Assembly (NCBI GenBank): GCA_021464245.1
Contig: JADCRB010000016.1
Coordinates: forward strand, 6,914,461 to 6,978,460
Source of the DNA: Carallia brachiata
Taxonomy: Eukaryota; Streptophyta; Magnoliopsida; Malpighiales; Rhizophoraceae
Direction: 5' to 3'
Length of the DNA stretch: 64,000 bases
Shown here piece by piece: positions 23,341 to 33,239 of this stretch. Each line of letters starts with the position of its first letter. Positions within the stretch are counted from its first letter, which is position 1. Both the position numbers and the translations under genes were made by a program. A model generated the notes under the pieces. That model was not told the DNA's origin. It saw only the letters and a program-made list of their open reading frames with translations, and made no database searches.

Positions 23341-24455
23341 AGGGTTTGTCCAAAAAGAGGATACTGTGAGCTTTTCTATAACTAGCTTGAGCTTTATTTG
23401 ATAGTCACTATCTTCACCTATAGGCTTCCTTTCTTTTCCATTTTGAACGAGCACCCTTTTGGGTTTGTAATTTTTCTCCGACAATAATTTTTCATCTGGG
23501 AAGGATGAACCTTACAATTTAAACAAAGGTAAGGTTGCGTATGTCTATCATTCCCATACCTCGCAGAATGAAACTTGATTTAATGACTTTTCTTCTGTCC
23601 CGCATGAGATGATGCAAAGCAATTTTCAAAGTGTGTCCACATGAGTCTCAAAGATCTTAGCATTCTTAGTTAGGTCACTACATTCTGCTTGTTGTTTTCG
23701 GGGAGGGGTTATTGCTGGAGCAGTATTTTAATCTGAAAATTTAGATAAATGAAGAAAAATGTAGATGCAGAACTGACGTGTATATAGCAATCATATAGCA
23801 ATCGATCAATTATTTTGTACAATTTTGTCGATTGATATTTGTAATAAAAATGAACATATTTTTATTTCTTATCAAATTTTTGTTACAAATATTAATAATA
23901 CGGTTCCATGAATTCATTTCTCGATTGCTATGCATATGATCTTTTCGTATCTACTTAACTGGACTCTATTTTAATTAACTACTAAACAATTGCGTTTGTA
24001 CTCAGGTTGCGGGTGCAGTTAGGGGTAAACATGCCAGCAAAGGCTCGCAAGCTTCTGGAGGATACGGAACATTTTGTGGTCTATGATGTTGTCCTCTACA
24101 TGGGCATAATAGATATATTGGAGCAATACAATGTGAAAAAGAAAGTTGAGTATGCATGGAAGTCATTGAAGTTTGACCCCCTGTCATTTTCTGCTGTTGA
24201 ACCCAAATTGTATGCCAAACGTTTCATCAGTTTTTTGGAGAGAGTTTTTCCCGAGTAACTTGACAAACTTTTGCCCGTTTCCTGTAAAATGATTTTTTAT
24301 TTTTCCCACTTGTTTGCTCTTTTTTTGTTTTTTTGTTTTTTTTTTGGCTGTCATCTGTATATTGACATTTGATATCACAAAATTTATTTATCTATCTATT
24401 TAATTAGTAAGAAAGCTTTCCCACGAATTCAGTTTGCCTGTAAAAATCAATTTCT

Positions 24456-24560
24456 CGATGCCTTGGGCAAAGGAGCGAGGGAGAGAAGTGGGTGGTAAAT
24501 AGATGGAAACATTAGTATTATTTTTTAGCTGGGTCTCTTGGGTTGACAGCAAAAGAGAAA
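24456..24560 (+). repeat. Segment duplicated at 37458-37565
   Basis: Both copies contain GGAGCGAGG, GAGGTGGGTG or GAAGTGGGTG, ATAGATGGAAA, ATTAGTATTATTTTT and GGGTCTCTTGGGTTGACAGC. No coding frame is shared, so this is a non-coding duplication downstream of the kinase gene. Confidence 0.8.
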
Positions 24561-24599
24561 ATAAAAAAATAATAATAAGAAAAAGAAGCATGGATTCTT

Positions 24600-26370
24600 T
24601 GCATTTGCAGAAACTCATTTCAAAGAGGGAGATATTGTGGGATGTACGCGTTGTGCCTTGTCAAGAAAAGAACCAAAAAAGAAAAAGAAAAAGAAAAAGA
24701 TTGGTTAGATTCGAAAATGATGTTGTGCTTTGGATGTTTAGATGATGTGCGGGTCAGTGGCTTGGCTTCAGCTTGTGGCGTTGCACTGTCACTGGTTGAT
24801 CCACTGGCTTGTGAATGGTTCATAATCGCCCGCTGAAGCCCCAATATTTTTTAATTTCTTGCATAGCCCCTCCCTGTTGCATAAAACACAATTTGACCTT
24901 CGTCTTCATCGAGAAATTGACTTCTGTAAGAAGAGAGGAAGAGGCGTGAAGGTAAGGGAAAGAGAGAAAAAAATAGGATAGAGATTTTTCTTTTTATTTT
25001 TTCTGAATTTTATTTGATTATAATTTTTGTCAATTTTTTAATGTCACGCGACATGCTACGTGTATGTCACCTATCTTCGACGCCATTTTTTTTTTTTTTT
25101 TGAGGGAGTTAACAACAAGCTAAATTTGTTACCAAAAAAAATTCTATGGCTACAAAATTGTTACTTTTAAACTTCGAGCTAAATTTATTATGACACGCAA
25201 AGTTGCACATTTATTTGTTTATTAATCCATTATTTTACTATCATTTTTGTTTGTTTTACATAGGATTTTTTGAGAAGAAGGAAACCATGACTTTATTACA
25301 TTGGCAATCCTTATATCATGAGAAATGAGATCAAAAATATATCATGATTTCCAATTGTTATGAAGAGTTATGATGGCTGCAATTAAAGACATTCTTTTTA
25401 ATTATTTTACTAATTATAATTTAATTTAATATATGTATAACATAAATATGATATAAATTCTTAGACACTCAACAGTTAAATTTTATTTTATTTCATGTTT
25501 TTTCAATTACTATTAATGTCTTAGAATTCATCTCATATTATATCTAATTAAATTTATGCTAATATTTTTTAATAAATATTTACAACTCACACAACACAAC
25601 ACGCAAGTTTAAATTCTAATTGTCTTATATTGCTTAGTTTTGGCCTCCAAAGGCAACAATTTATAATTCGTGCAACTGGATGGAAATTGATGTCCTTGCT
25701 CAAAACCAATTTTATTTTATGCTAAATTTGGATTAAAAATGGGTTGAAAGGAAAATAGGTGGAAGGAAAGTGAGATACAAAAAAAATGAAAAACAGTAAA
25801 TTATTTTATTTTCACTGTGCTTGAAAGGGGATAACATCAGAGAAAAAAAATAATGAAATGGATATGTGATCATAGGCGAAGTCCTTCCTTCGTAATAAGC
25901 ACCCTCTTTGCACCATTTCACCCTCTTAGGGGGTGCGAAATCTTTTTTTTTTTTTTTTATGACTAAAAGATTAAAAGTTAAATAAAAAAATAAAAAAAGA
26001 AAGCAATTAACTAGAAAAGTAAATGAACAATTAAAAATGAATGTGAATAGCCTTGATTGCCTTTATTAGATTTCTTTGTTTTAATTCCTCTATTATGGTG
26101 CAACATTGAAGAAGCCAATATAGACAATCATGTCATGTCACCTAATGTGTGTGGTCAAACTTAATGTATATCATTTCCTATCTTAGGTACCTAACCTATT
26201 ATTTTTATTTATCTTCCACATAAGGAAATAATTTAATGTCAGGATAACTTCTTATCAAGTATAATTAAGTAGAAGATTTCAAATAAGCTACTTATCATAC
26301 AAAAACAGATTTGTGGCTTACTATGAATTTAATGTCTTACCTTTTAGATTGAATGAAAATTTTAGGACAA
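24600..26370. other. Intergenic DNA between the kinase and peptide genes
   Basis: AT-rich, with purine runs near 24660-24700. The block 25874-25947 is similar to 37706-37794. I see no other genes; the open frames here are short and low in complexity. Confidence 0.45.
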
Positions 26371-26381
26371 GTAATTAAATG

Positions 26382-26390
26382 TATAAAAGG
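26382..26390 (+). promoter_or_regulatory. TATA box of the cysteine-rich peptide gene
   Basis: TATAAAAGG is a near-consensus plant TATA box. It lies 209 bp upstream of the ATG, with a possible 5'-UTR intron ending TTGGCAG at 26542 in between. Confidence 0.6.
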
Positions 26391-26590
26391 GTCTTAATGA
26401 CACTACTAGTTACATTTGTATTCAACAGATAAATTGGTAATATTACAGATTAAAGTATAATATGTGCATCCATTTTTGTGTCGCTAATATGACTTCTTTT
26501 GAGAGAAAAACTAACGTGGTTTTTTTTATTTTGTTTTGGCAGGTAACCTTTTTGGTGAATGATATAGATCCAGCGGTTAACCTTTTCAGT

Positions 26591-26827
26591 ATGGAGGGAA
26601 AATGTGCACAGAAAATGGCCCTGGTGGCAGTGATGATGTTCCTGCTTACTACTTCAGTCCTTTCACAGAGTAAAGAGTGCATGGATGATTGCATAAAACA
26701 CCCGGAAAAGCTACGTTGTACGCGTCGATGCAGCGTCCCAACATCTAAAGAATGCATGATATGTTGTACCGTATTTTGTGCTGTGCCAACATCCTCAATC
26801 GAAAATGTGAAAAACCGCGAAACTTGA
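26591..26827 (+). CDS. Secreted cysteine-rich peptide precursor (78 aa)
   Basis: I chose the ATG at 26591 because it opens directly onto a signal peptide: a short basic start, a hydrophobic core at about residues 9-24, and likely cleavage near LSQ|SK (residues 24-28). The mature part of about 52 residues has eight cysteines: C30-X3-C34-X8-C43-X3-C47-X7-C55-X2-C58-C59-X3-C63. The first four fit the CX3C...CX3C pattern of alpha-hairpinin-like peptides. The modules SKECM and C(S/A)VPTS occur twice, suggesting internal duplication. The protein should be exported to the apoplast; defence or signalling are possible roles but not shown. A longer in-frame start at 26462 lies upstream of the likely splice acceptor and lacks a signal peptide. 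The gene stands alone, with its own TATA box and poly(A) signal. Confidence 0.62.
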   Translation: MEGKCAQKMALVAVMMFLLTTSVLSQSKECMDDCIKHPEKLRCTRRCSVPTSKECMICCTVFCAVPTSSIENVKNRET

Positions 26828-26862
26828 TGTGACCTTTGAGTTAAAATTTGTGTTGACAATGA

Positions 26863-26868
26863 AATAAA
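26863..26868 (+). terminator. Poly(A) signal AATAAA
   Basis: AATAAA lies 36 bp after the stop codon of the peptide gene and is followed by a GT/T-rich stretch (GGGGGTTTTTATTTTCGTG), as expected for a plant cleavage site. Confidence 0.55.
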
Positions 26869-27021
26869 AGAGGGGGTTTTTATTTTCGTGCAACTCTTCT
26901 GTATGTGTTGCTATGGGCTCCATCATTAGGGATAATCCCTAAACATAAATGATTGACAGAGTTAGTAGGTATTGATGTAAGAATTAGGGTGTAAATAAGT
27001 AAATTAAAAAAAAAATTAATG

Positions 27022-27756
27022 TGTTGGCAGCCGCCAACCTTGAAGTCAAGGTTGGCAGCTGCCAACCTCAACTAATTGCCACCAATCAAATGGTTGGTGG
27101 CAGACAGACGGGGAAGACTTATAAATTGGCCTCCCCAAATTAAATTAGCGCAGAGAAAGCAGACGAAGAAAAAAAAAAGTAAACAAGAGAGAGATAGCAA
27201 AAAAAAAAAATTGTGTACTCTGTGATATATTTTTAACTCTTTTGAGAAAGATATCTCAGGTACAAAGTAAAAAAAAAAATTTGTTATTTTCGTTTCTAAA
27301 GTTATTTTAGATTTATATTTTCCGATTGTATCAAATCTGGATCTGTGAGAATATATATATGAAAAAATATCAAAATATTATAAATCCGACTGGAATTAAA
27401 CCTCATACGGCTCTCAGAAAAATTCAGACAGCTCATCCGAGAACAAGTCCTTTCGACCCTCGGTGAAATTAAGTCAGATCGGCTCAGATCAGATCTCTGC
27501 GGTTTTTAACGGTAGTCCAAAATGTCCAAATCAGATCCGATTTCAGTCTACCCAGTTCAAAAAAAAACTGTGGAAATTATTTCTGTCAAGATCAAGCCCG
27601 TGCAGCTCTTGACGGAGTCAAAAAAGGAATACTAATCGGAGGATCTACGGAGATCGACCCCACATAAATTTCCTTTTTATTTTACAATTTTTTTATTGTA
27701 ATTTATTTTTGTATTTTTTAGTCTAATTGTTTTAAACTCGAAATTTACCCGTTACA
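27022..27756 (+). repeat. 5' LTR of the Tat element
   Basis: Starts TGTTGGCAGCC and ends GTTACA, with a primer site 6 bp further on. It contains a TATA box (TTATAAATT near 27120) and a strong hairpin near its start. Bases 27451-27724 recur at 34886-35159. The left edge is inferred from TG and the hairpin, because no complete second copy exists. Confidence 0.65.
27032..27060 (+). other. Perfect hairpin in the 5' LTR
   Basis: GCCAACCTTGA and TCAAGGTTGGC pair perfectly around a 2-base loop (AG). Flanking GGCAGC and GCTGCC extend the stem with small bulges. Nearby GCTGCCAACC repeats the arm again. Confidence 0.75.
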
Positions 27757-27762
27757 AATTTT

Positions 27763-27779
27763 TGGCACGATCGGTGGAA
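27763..27779 (+). other. Likely primer binding site of the Tat element
   Basis: TGGCACGATCGGTGGAA, just inside the LTR end, resembles the TGGCGCCGT...GGGAA-type primer sites common in plant Ty3/gypsy elements. I cannot assign the tRNA. Confidence 0.45.
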
Positions 27780-27808
27780 CATCTTCACCTCTCATCTCTT
27801 GTTCCTTA

Positions 27809-28040
27809 AAAAAAAAAAAAGGTAAAAGGGGAGCCGGGAGAAGAAAAAAAAGAAAAAAAAAGACAAAAAAGACAAAAAGACAAAAAAAAGTAAAAAGTAA
27901 AAAAAGTAAAAAATAAAAAGTAAAAAAAAAGTAAAAAGTAAAAAAAGTAAAAAAAAAAGTAAAAAAAAAGTAAAAAGTAAAAAAGTAAAAAAAAAAGTAA
28001 AAAGTAAAAAAGTAAAAAAAAAAGTAAAAATAAAAAAATT
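27809..28040 (+). repeat. A-rich simple repeat, AAAAAGT type
   Basis: Units such as AAAAAGTAAAAAGT repeat across about 230 bp between the primer site and gag. The long minus-strand Phe/Leu-rich frames here are products of this repeat. Confidence 0.85.
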
Positions 28041-28059
28041 GTACAAGTGTTCAGCACAT

Positions 28060-29794
28060 TAAATGGCACCAAAAAGAAGTACAGCTGCCAGTGCCAACAA
28101 AAAGGCAACGGCTCCATTGCCTGCATCAACTGCCCTACCTGGGTACGCANCATTGCCTGCATCAACTACCCTACCTGGGTACGCAGGTCCAGAAACCCGG
28201 GGACGGACACAATTTCTTGCCGTCCAAACCCGACAAATGTCGAAATGGAGAGTCCACAGCTTGCACAACAGGATCTCTCCCCTGACTCTCTTGCCGCATG
28301 GAGGAGTCGATCACCCACCCCGATCGAAGTCGGGGGCAACACGACGAAGCCTGCTCAACAAATCCAACTCACACAGAAGAATCAGAAGAGTTTCTCTCCC
28401 CAGTCTTTCCGGAGCCTCATCTGTTGCCGTCATGATGACCAACACAACCAGCACAGAAAGATTTCAGAATTGGAGAACAAAATTTTGCAGCTGATCAGAG
28501 TCGTGGAGGAAAAAGATCAACAGATCGCCTCTCAAAGGAAAAGCCCCGATCCAAGTTGATCCCGAAATCCGCGAGAGCAACCATATCCACCCGGTTTCAC
28601 TCCAGAAGCCACACCAGCCGACGTCTTCCCTGCAGAAAAGCGACCAGGTAGTTCTACACAGCTGCCACCCTCAAATTCTGTAGCTTCGCTATCTGTTCAA
28701 CAATTGCAGGAAATGATAGCCAATACGATCCGACTGCAACAAGCTACATCCTTCCAAGGATCACAGATGTACGTCAAACCGTACACCAGACGGATCGAAA
28801 GTCTCAACATGCCTTGGGCTACCAGCCGCCCAAATTTCAACAATTCGACGGACGAGGCGATCCCAAACAGCACATCGCCCACTTCGTTGAAACCTGCAAC
28901 AACGCAGGGACTTACGGAGATCTCTTGGTGAAGCAGTTTGTTCGTTCACTCAGGGAGACCGCTTTCACCTGGTTCATAAATCTTGAACCAGAATCGATCG
29001 ACAGTTGGGAACAGCTACAACGAGAGTTCCTCAACAGATTTTTCAGCACTCGAAGGACGGTAAGTATGATGGAGCTTACCAGCACCAAACAAAGGAAAGG
29101 AGAGCCCGTTGTCGAATACATCAACAGATGGCGTGCCCTCAGCTTGGACTGCAAAGATCGCCTGACGGAGACTTCTGCCGTAGAGATGTGCATCCAGGGA
29201 ATGCATTGGGAGCTGTTATACATCCTGCAGGGTGTCAAACCCCGAACTTTCGAAGAACTGGCGACCCGCGCACATGATATGGAGATAAGCATCCAGACTT
29301 CCGGAGGCACGGTTCCCATCCAGTTGGACCAGCAAGGGGGCAGAAGGGAGATTAAGAAACCCAACAGCTCCGGAAAAGGAAAAGAAGTGATGACTGTTGA
29401 AGCCGCACCAGTAAAAGTGGGCGCCAAAGCTAAGGTAAATCCTCCGACCCAAATAACTCAGCCAAAACAACAGGAAAGGCGGAAGGTGACATTGCGAGAG
29501 TTGGAGCAGAAGCAGTATCCATTCCCCGACTCAGACGTCCCCGACATTCTTGAACAACTCTTGGAGGCGAAGCTGATCGAACTCCCAGAGTGCAAGCGGC
29601 CGAATGAAAAGGATCGAGTCAGCGATCCGAGATTCTGCAAATATCACCGGATAGTAAGTCATCCAACCGAGAAGTGTTTCGTCCTGAAGGAGCTAATCAT
29701 GAAGCTCAAAAGCCAGAATAAAATCATTCTGGACCAGGAAGGCATAACTCTGCAAACCAGACCACCATCACTTCAAAACCATCAGAAGAGGTGA
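28060..29794 (+). pseudogene. Tat element gag
   Basis: An N-terminal region with a coiled coil (ISELENKILQLI near 28465) is followed by the Retrotrans_gag domain in the frame 28814-29794, with motifs HIAHFVETCNNAG, WFINLEPESIDSW, FLNRFF and VVEYINRWR. The C-terminal CKYHRIVSHPTEKC resembles the reduced zinc knuckle of Tat gags. Frames change near 28560 and 28810, and an N with a duplicated 35-mer lies at 28115-28185. Gag would package the element RNA. Confidence 0.8.
28115..28185. other. Single N between two copies of a 35-bp sequence
   Basis: 28115-28149 and 28151-28185 differ at one base and are separated only by N at 28150. This is the pattern of two contig ends that overlap but were joined without collapsing. 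A true tandem duplication is less likely. It alters the gag frame. Confidence 0.75.
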
Positions 29795-30089
29795 CACACC
29801 GTAAGGAGGAGCCGCTCGACAACAAAAAGTCGACAACGGAGAAGGTATATGAAGCTCTCCAAACCCTTCTCGCTAACCCTCAGCTGTTTATAGCTTTGCA
29901 ATCAACAGAAGTGTGGCAAAATCAAGTCAGCAATACTCTCCAGACCTCGGCTGAATCACAGCCATCAAATGATTCTAACTCAGCGGAGCAGACAGGCCCA
30001 AAATCGGATGTTACTCTGCTATCTCATTTTCAGATGAGGATCTCCTGCTGGGGTCCAAACCCCACAATCGGCCGCTGTATGTATCAGGC

Positions 30090-30480
30090 TATGTGAGAGA
30101 ACAGAAGGTCCGACGTATTCTGATCGACGATGGTCAGCAGTCAATATTATCCCAAAATCCACCATAAAGGAGCTCGGCATCGGCATTGATGAATTATCAG
30201 ACAGCCGCTTGATGATTCATGGCTTTAATCAAGGAGGACAGAAAGCAATTGGGATGATTCGCTTGGAGCTAACTATCGGTAATCTCACTTCTAGCACTCT
30301 ATTTCACGTGATTGATGCACGTACCACATATAAGATGTTGCTAGGACGACCGTGGATTCATGGAAATGGAGTTGTGCTCTCAAGCCTGCATCAGTGCTTC
30401 AAGTACTACAATGGTGGCGTTCAAAAGGTCAATGCTGACTTAAAGCCGTTCGATGATGCTGAATCACATTTGGCGGATGC
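30090..30480 (+). pseudogene. Tat element aspartic protease
   Basis: The active-site block near 30120 begins LIDDG and then loses frame by one base, so the SAVN part is in the next frame. The clean frame from 30209 continues with MIHGFNQGGQKAIGM and TYKMLLGRPWIHG, the second conserved block of plant Ty3 proteases. The enzyme would process the polyprotein. Confidence 0.75.
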
Positions 30481-30815
30481 AGTCTTCTACACACACAGAC
30501 AATCCGGAGATCATTCCATCAAAAGCTACTTGGACTGGGGGCATCCACAAAAAGGGAAAAGCTGTCGAAGAACCTGCCAATGCCAACCCCAGGCTCCAAC
30601 AAATGAAAAGCTGCCACAGCCTGCTGAACTTCGTCCGAAGGATGTTGCATCTTCAAGCTCCACTCCAGTCCTACGCTATGTGCCGAAGTCACGACGCTCA
30701 GAAGGTCAACCCCCTTTCTCTTATTGTATTGATAAACAGGAGCAAGGACATAGCCAACCCAAAACAAAGGAGCTGCACAACCTGAAGGAGACTTACACTC
30801 TGCCGATACCAAAGA

Positions 30816-31382
30816 TTGAGCCGGTTTTGTCCAAAACCATTAAAAGGCTTCGTCAAACCACACACGGGGGCAGTCGAAGGCGGCTCACTTCCAGAAAGAA
30901 GAACACATGAAGGATTTGATCCTAATGCATACAAGCTTTTGGCAAAGGCGGGCTATGACTTCTCAAACCCGAGCACAATGGGTACGCTGCCGTCCACACA
31001 TGGCGCCGCTTCTCAAACATCACAGTCCCGACCTGGCTTAGGCTATCAGGAGAAGTCACCTGTGCGGATCACGCTAAAGAGCCGAAGCCGAGCAGCTGAT
31101 GCACGTGCCATCACCACCACCACCAAACAAGACAGGCTTATCCAGTCAAACAAAGAAGGTGAAGTCAGAGGTTCTGCATTTCATGTCACAATTAGCGAGG
31201 AGGCTGATTCCGACTCATCAGATGGTGAAGTGAAGGAGGCTCCCCCGGAACTTGAAGATGGTGGCCAAGCAACTGTTGATGAACTCAAGGAGGTCAATCT
31301 TGGCTCTCCGGAAGATCCTCGACCTACATTTGTAAGTGCTTTACTTACTGCAGAAGAAAATAAGAATATGTTCAAGTATTAA
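30816..31382 (+). pseudogene. Tat element protease-RT spacer
   Basis: A Ser/Pro/Glu-rich frame with no catalytic motif includes EEADSDSSDGEVKEAPPE and ends ENKNMFKY. It joins protease to reverse transcriptase in Tat elements. A stop at 31380 separates it from the RT frame. Confidence 0.55.
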
Positions 31383-31439
31383 GTCAATACAGGGACGTGT
31401 TCGCATGGAGTTACAAAGAAATGCCTGGACTTGACCCAA

Positions 31440-32450
31440 AATTGCGGTGCATCGTCTAGCAGTAAAGAAGGGTGTTCGTTCTGTCAAGCAGCCACAACGA
31501 CGGTTCCGCCCGGAACTCATTCCACAAATCGAGGAGGAGGTTAACAAGCTGATCAATGCTGGCTTCATCCGAGAGGTCACCTACCCAACGTGGATTGCCA
31601 ACATTGTCCCGGTAAGAAAGAAGAATGGACAGTTGAGGGTATGTGTTGATTTTCGAGATCTTAACAGGCCTGCCCGAAAGATGACTTTCCATTGCCCATA
31701 ACGGAGATCACAGTCGATGCAACAACGGGTCACGAAGCATTGTCCTTCATGGATGGTTCTTCAGGCTATAACCAAATCAGAATGGCACCAGAAGACGAGG
31801 AGTTGACAGCATTCCGCACCCCAAAAGGTATATACTGCTACAAAGTTATGCCGTTTGGATTAAAAATGCTGGCGCCACTTATCAACGTGCTATGCAAAAA
31901 ATTTTTGATGACATGCTGCACAAGATTGTAGAATGTTATGTTGATGACTTAGTTGTAAAGACTAAGAAGCGCAAAGACCACCTCGAGGATCTCAAGACAG
32001 TGTTCGAAAGACTTCGGAGGCATCAGCTCAAAATGAACCCTCTCAAGTGCGCATTCGGTGTCACATCAGGAAAGTTTCTTGGGTTCGTGGTGCGCCATCG
32101 TGGAATCGAAGTTGATCAGTCAAAGGTTGAGGCAATTCAAAAGATGCCTGAACCTAAAAACCTGCACGAGCTGCGAAGTCTACAAGGAAAGCTGGCCTAC
32201 ATTCGCCGTTTCATCTCCAATTTAGCTGGGAGATGTCAACCTTTCCATCGGTTGATGAAGAAGGATGTCAACTTCGAGTGGGACGAAGCTTGCAGCAAAG
32301 CCTTTGAGAGCATAAAGAAGTACCTTTCCAATCCACCGTCCTGGGAGCTCCAATTCAAGGAAAGTCGTTGATTCTCTACATTGCAGCGCAGGAAAGATCT
32401 TTGGGAGCCTTGCTTGCACAGGAAAATGAGCAGGGAAAGGAAGTTGCCCT
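31440..32450 (+). pseudogene. Tat element reverse transcriptase
   Basis: Motifs in order are INAGFIREV, WIANIVPVRKKNGQ, VCVDFRDLN, FMDGSSGYNQI, FRTPKGIYCYKVMPFGL, the catalytic YVDD at 31937-31948, and KCAFGV followed by FLGFVV. Catalytic residues survive, but the frame breaks near 31690, near 31875 and again after 32340. Confidence 0.88.
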
Positions 32451-32456
32451 GTATAC

Positions 32457-32760
32457 TTGAGCAGAACACTAAACGGTCCGGAGCTGAGTTATTCGCCCAT
32501 TGAAAAGACATGTCTAGCACTGTTCTTTGCCATTGACAAGCTGAGGCACTACATGCAAGCTCACACGGTACGTCTCATTGCCAGAGCTGATCCTGTCAAA
32601 TATATCTTATCTAGACCAATCTTGTCAGGACGACTTGCCAAGTGGGCAGTAATCCTACAAAGCTACGACATTGTCTACGTGCCTCAAAAAGCAGTCAAAG
32701 GACAAGCTCTAGCAGACTTCCTTGCAGATCACCCTGTTCCGTCAGATTGGGAGTTCACAG
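32457..32760 (+). pseudogene. Tat element RNase H, first domain
   Basis: LSYSPIEKTCLALFFAI holds a conserved acidic position, and WAVILQSYDIVYVPQKA with ALADFLADHP closes the domain. The start of the domain lies in another frame before 32457, ending at a stop. The domain would remove RNA from the RNA-DNA hybrid. Confidence 0.75.
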
Positions 32761-32799
32761 ATGATCTTCCAGATGAAGAGGTCTTTTACATTGAGACAC

Positions 32800-33239
32800 T
32801 GCCACCATGGACGATGTTCTTTGATGGTGCAGCAAGGCGTGATGGTGCTGGTGCCGGCATAGTGTTTGTCACTCCTCAACGACAAATACTACCATATGCT
32901 ATCATTCTCGGTGAGTTATGTTCAAATAATGTTGCTGAATACCAGGCTTTGATCATTGGTCTTCAAATGGCTGTCGATATGAAGATTCCAACTATAGAAG
33001 TCCATGGAGATTCCCAGCTCGTCATCAACCAACTTACAGGATTGTATGACGTGAAGAAAGAGGACCTTGCGCCTTACCATCAACGTGCTCGACAGCTAAT
33101 GGATGAATTTGAAAGCATCACCTTGGAGCATGTGCCTCGACGAGAAAACACTCAGGCAGACGCGTTGGCTAACCTGGCCACTCTCTTGCAAAGTCAGAAA
33201 TCCAGGCTACAGTTGTTGCCGTATGCCAGAAATGGATAG
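32800..33239 (+). pseudogene. Tat element second (archaeal-type) RNase H
   Basis: FFDGAARRDGAGAGIVF, NNVAEYQALIIGLQMA, VHGDSQLVINQLTG and RRENTQADALANLA give the D-E-D-D series of a complete type I RNase H in one open frame. Plant Tat elements are known to carry this extra domain. This part of the element is well preserved. Confidence 0.85.

Larger units (their letters stand above)
10178..24258 (+). pseudogene. PIP5K: Phosphatidylinositol-4-phosphate 5-kinase, damaged copy
   Basis: PIP5Ks phosphorylate PI4P to PI(4,5)P2 at membranes. Exons read: linker about 10178-10561, then 13518-13685, 14280-14446, 15231-15341, 15662-15843, 18462-18616, 22372-22546 and 24006-24258 (stop). All junctions are GT-AG and phases match. 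Motifs in order are YYLMLSLQLGIR, HYSIDFYWKDYRPMVFR, the G-loop [13 protein letters not shown], the ATP-site lysine in [46 protein letters not shown] with the DFG-like Asp, the activation-loop KK, and a C-terminal FLERVFPE. Faults: one extra base in exon 14280-14446 (near 14367) shifts the frame just before the G-loop. The catalytic Asp of MDYSLL is Asn. The linker exon changes frame near 10340-10360 and has a stop near 10213. MORN repeats are not found upstream. Introns are swollen by transposons. Homology is certain; 'pseudogene' is inferred, since a sequencing error could explain the extra base but not the Asp change. Confidence 0.85.

Noticed and set aside
26462..26590. Upstream in-frame start for the cysteine-rich peptide
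   Set aside because: It would run through a likely splice acceptor (TTGGCAG at 26542) and bury the signal peptide; 26591 gives a proper secretory start.
27792..28165. Phe/Leu-rich minus-strand frames resembling membrane proteins
   Set aside because: They translate the AAAAAGT simple repeat and change composition exactly where it ends.
28912..29427. 171-residue minus frame
   Set aside because: Antisense to the Tat gag domain, in GC-richer DNA where long shadow frames are common.
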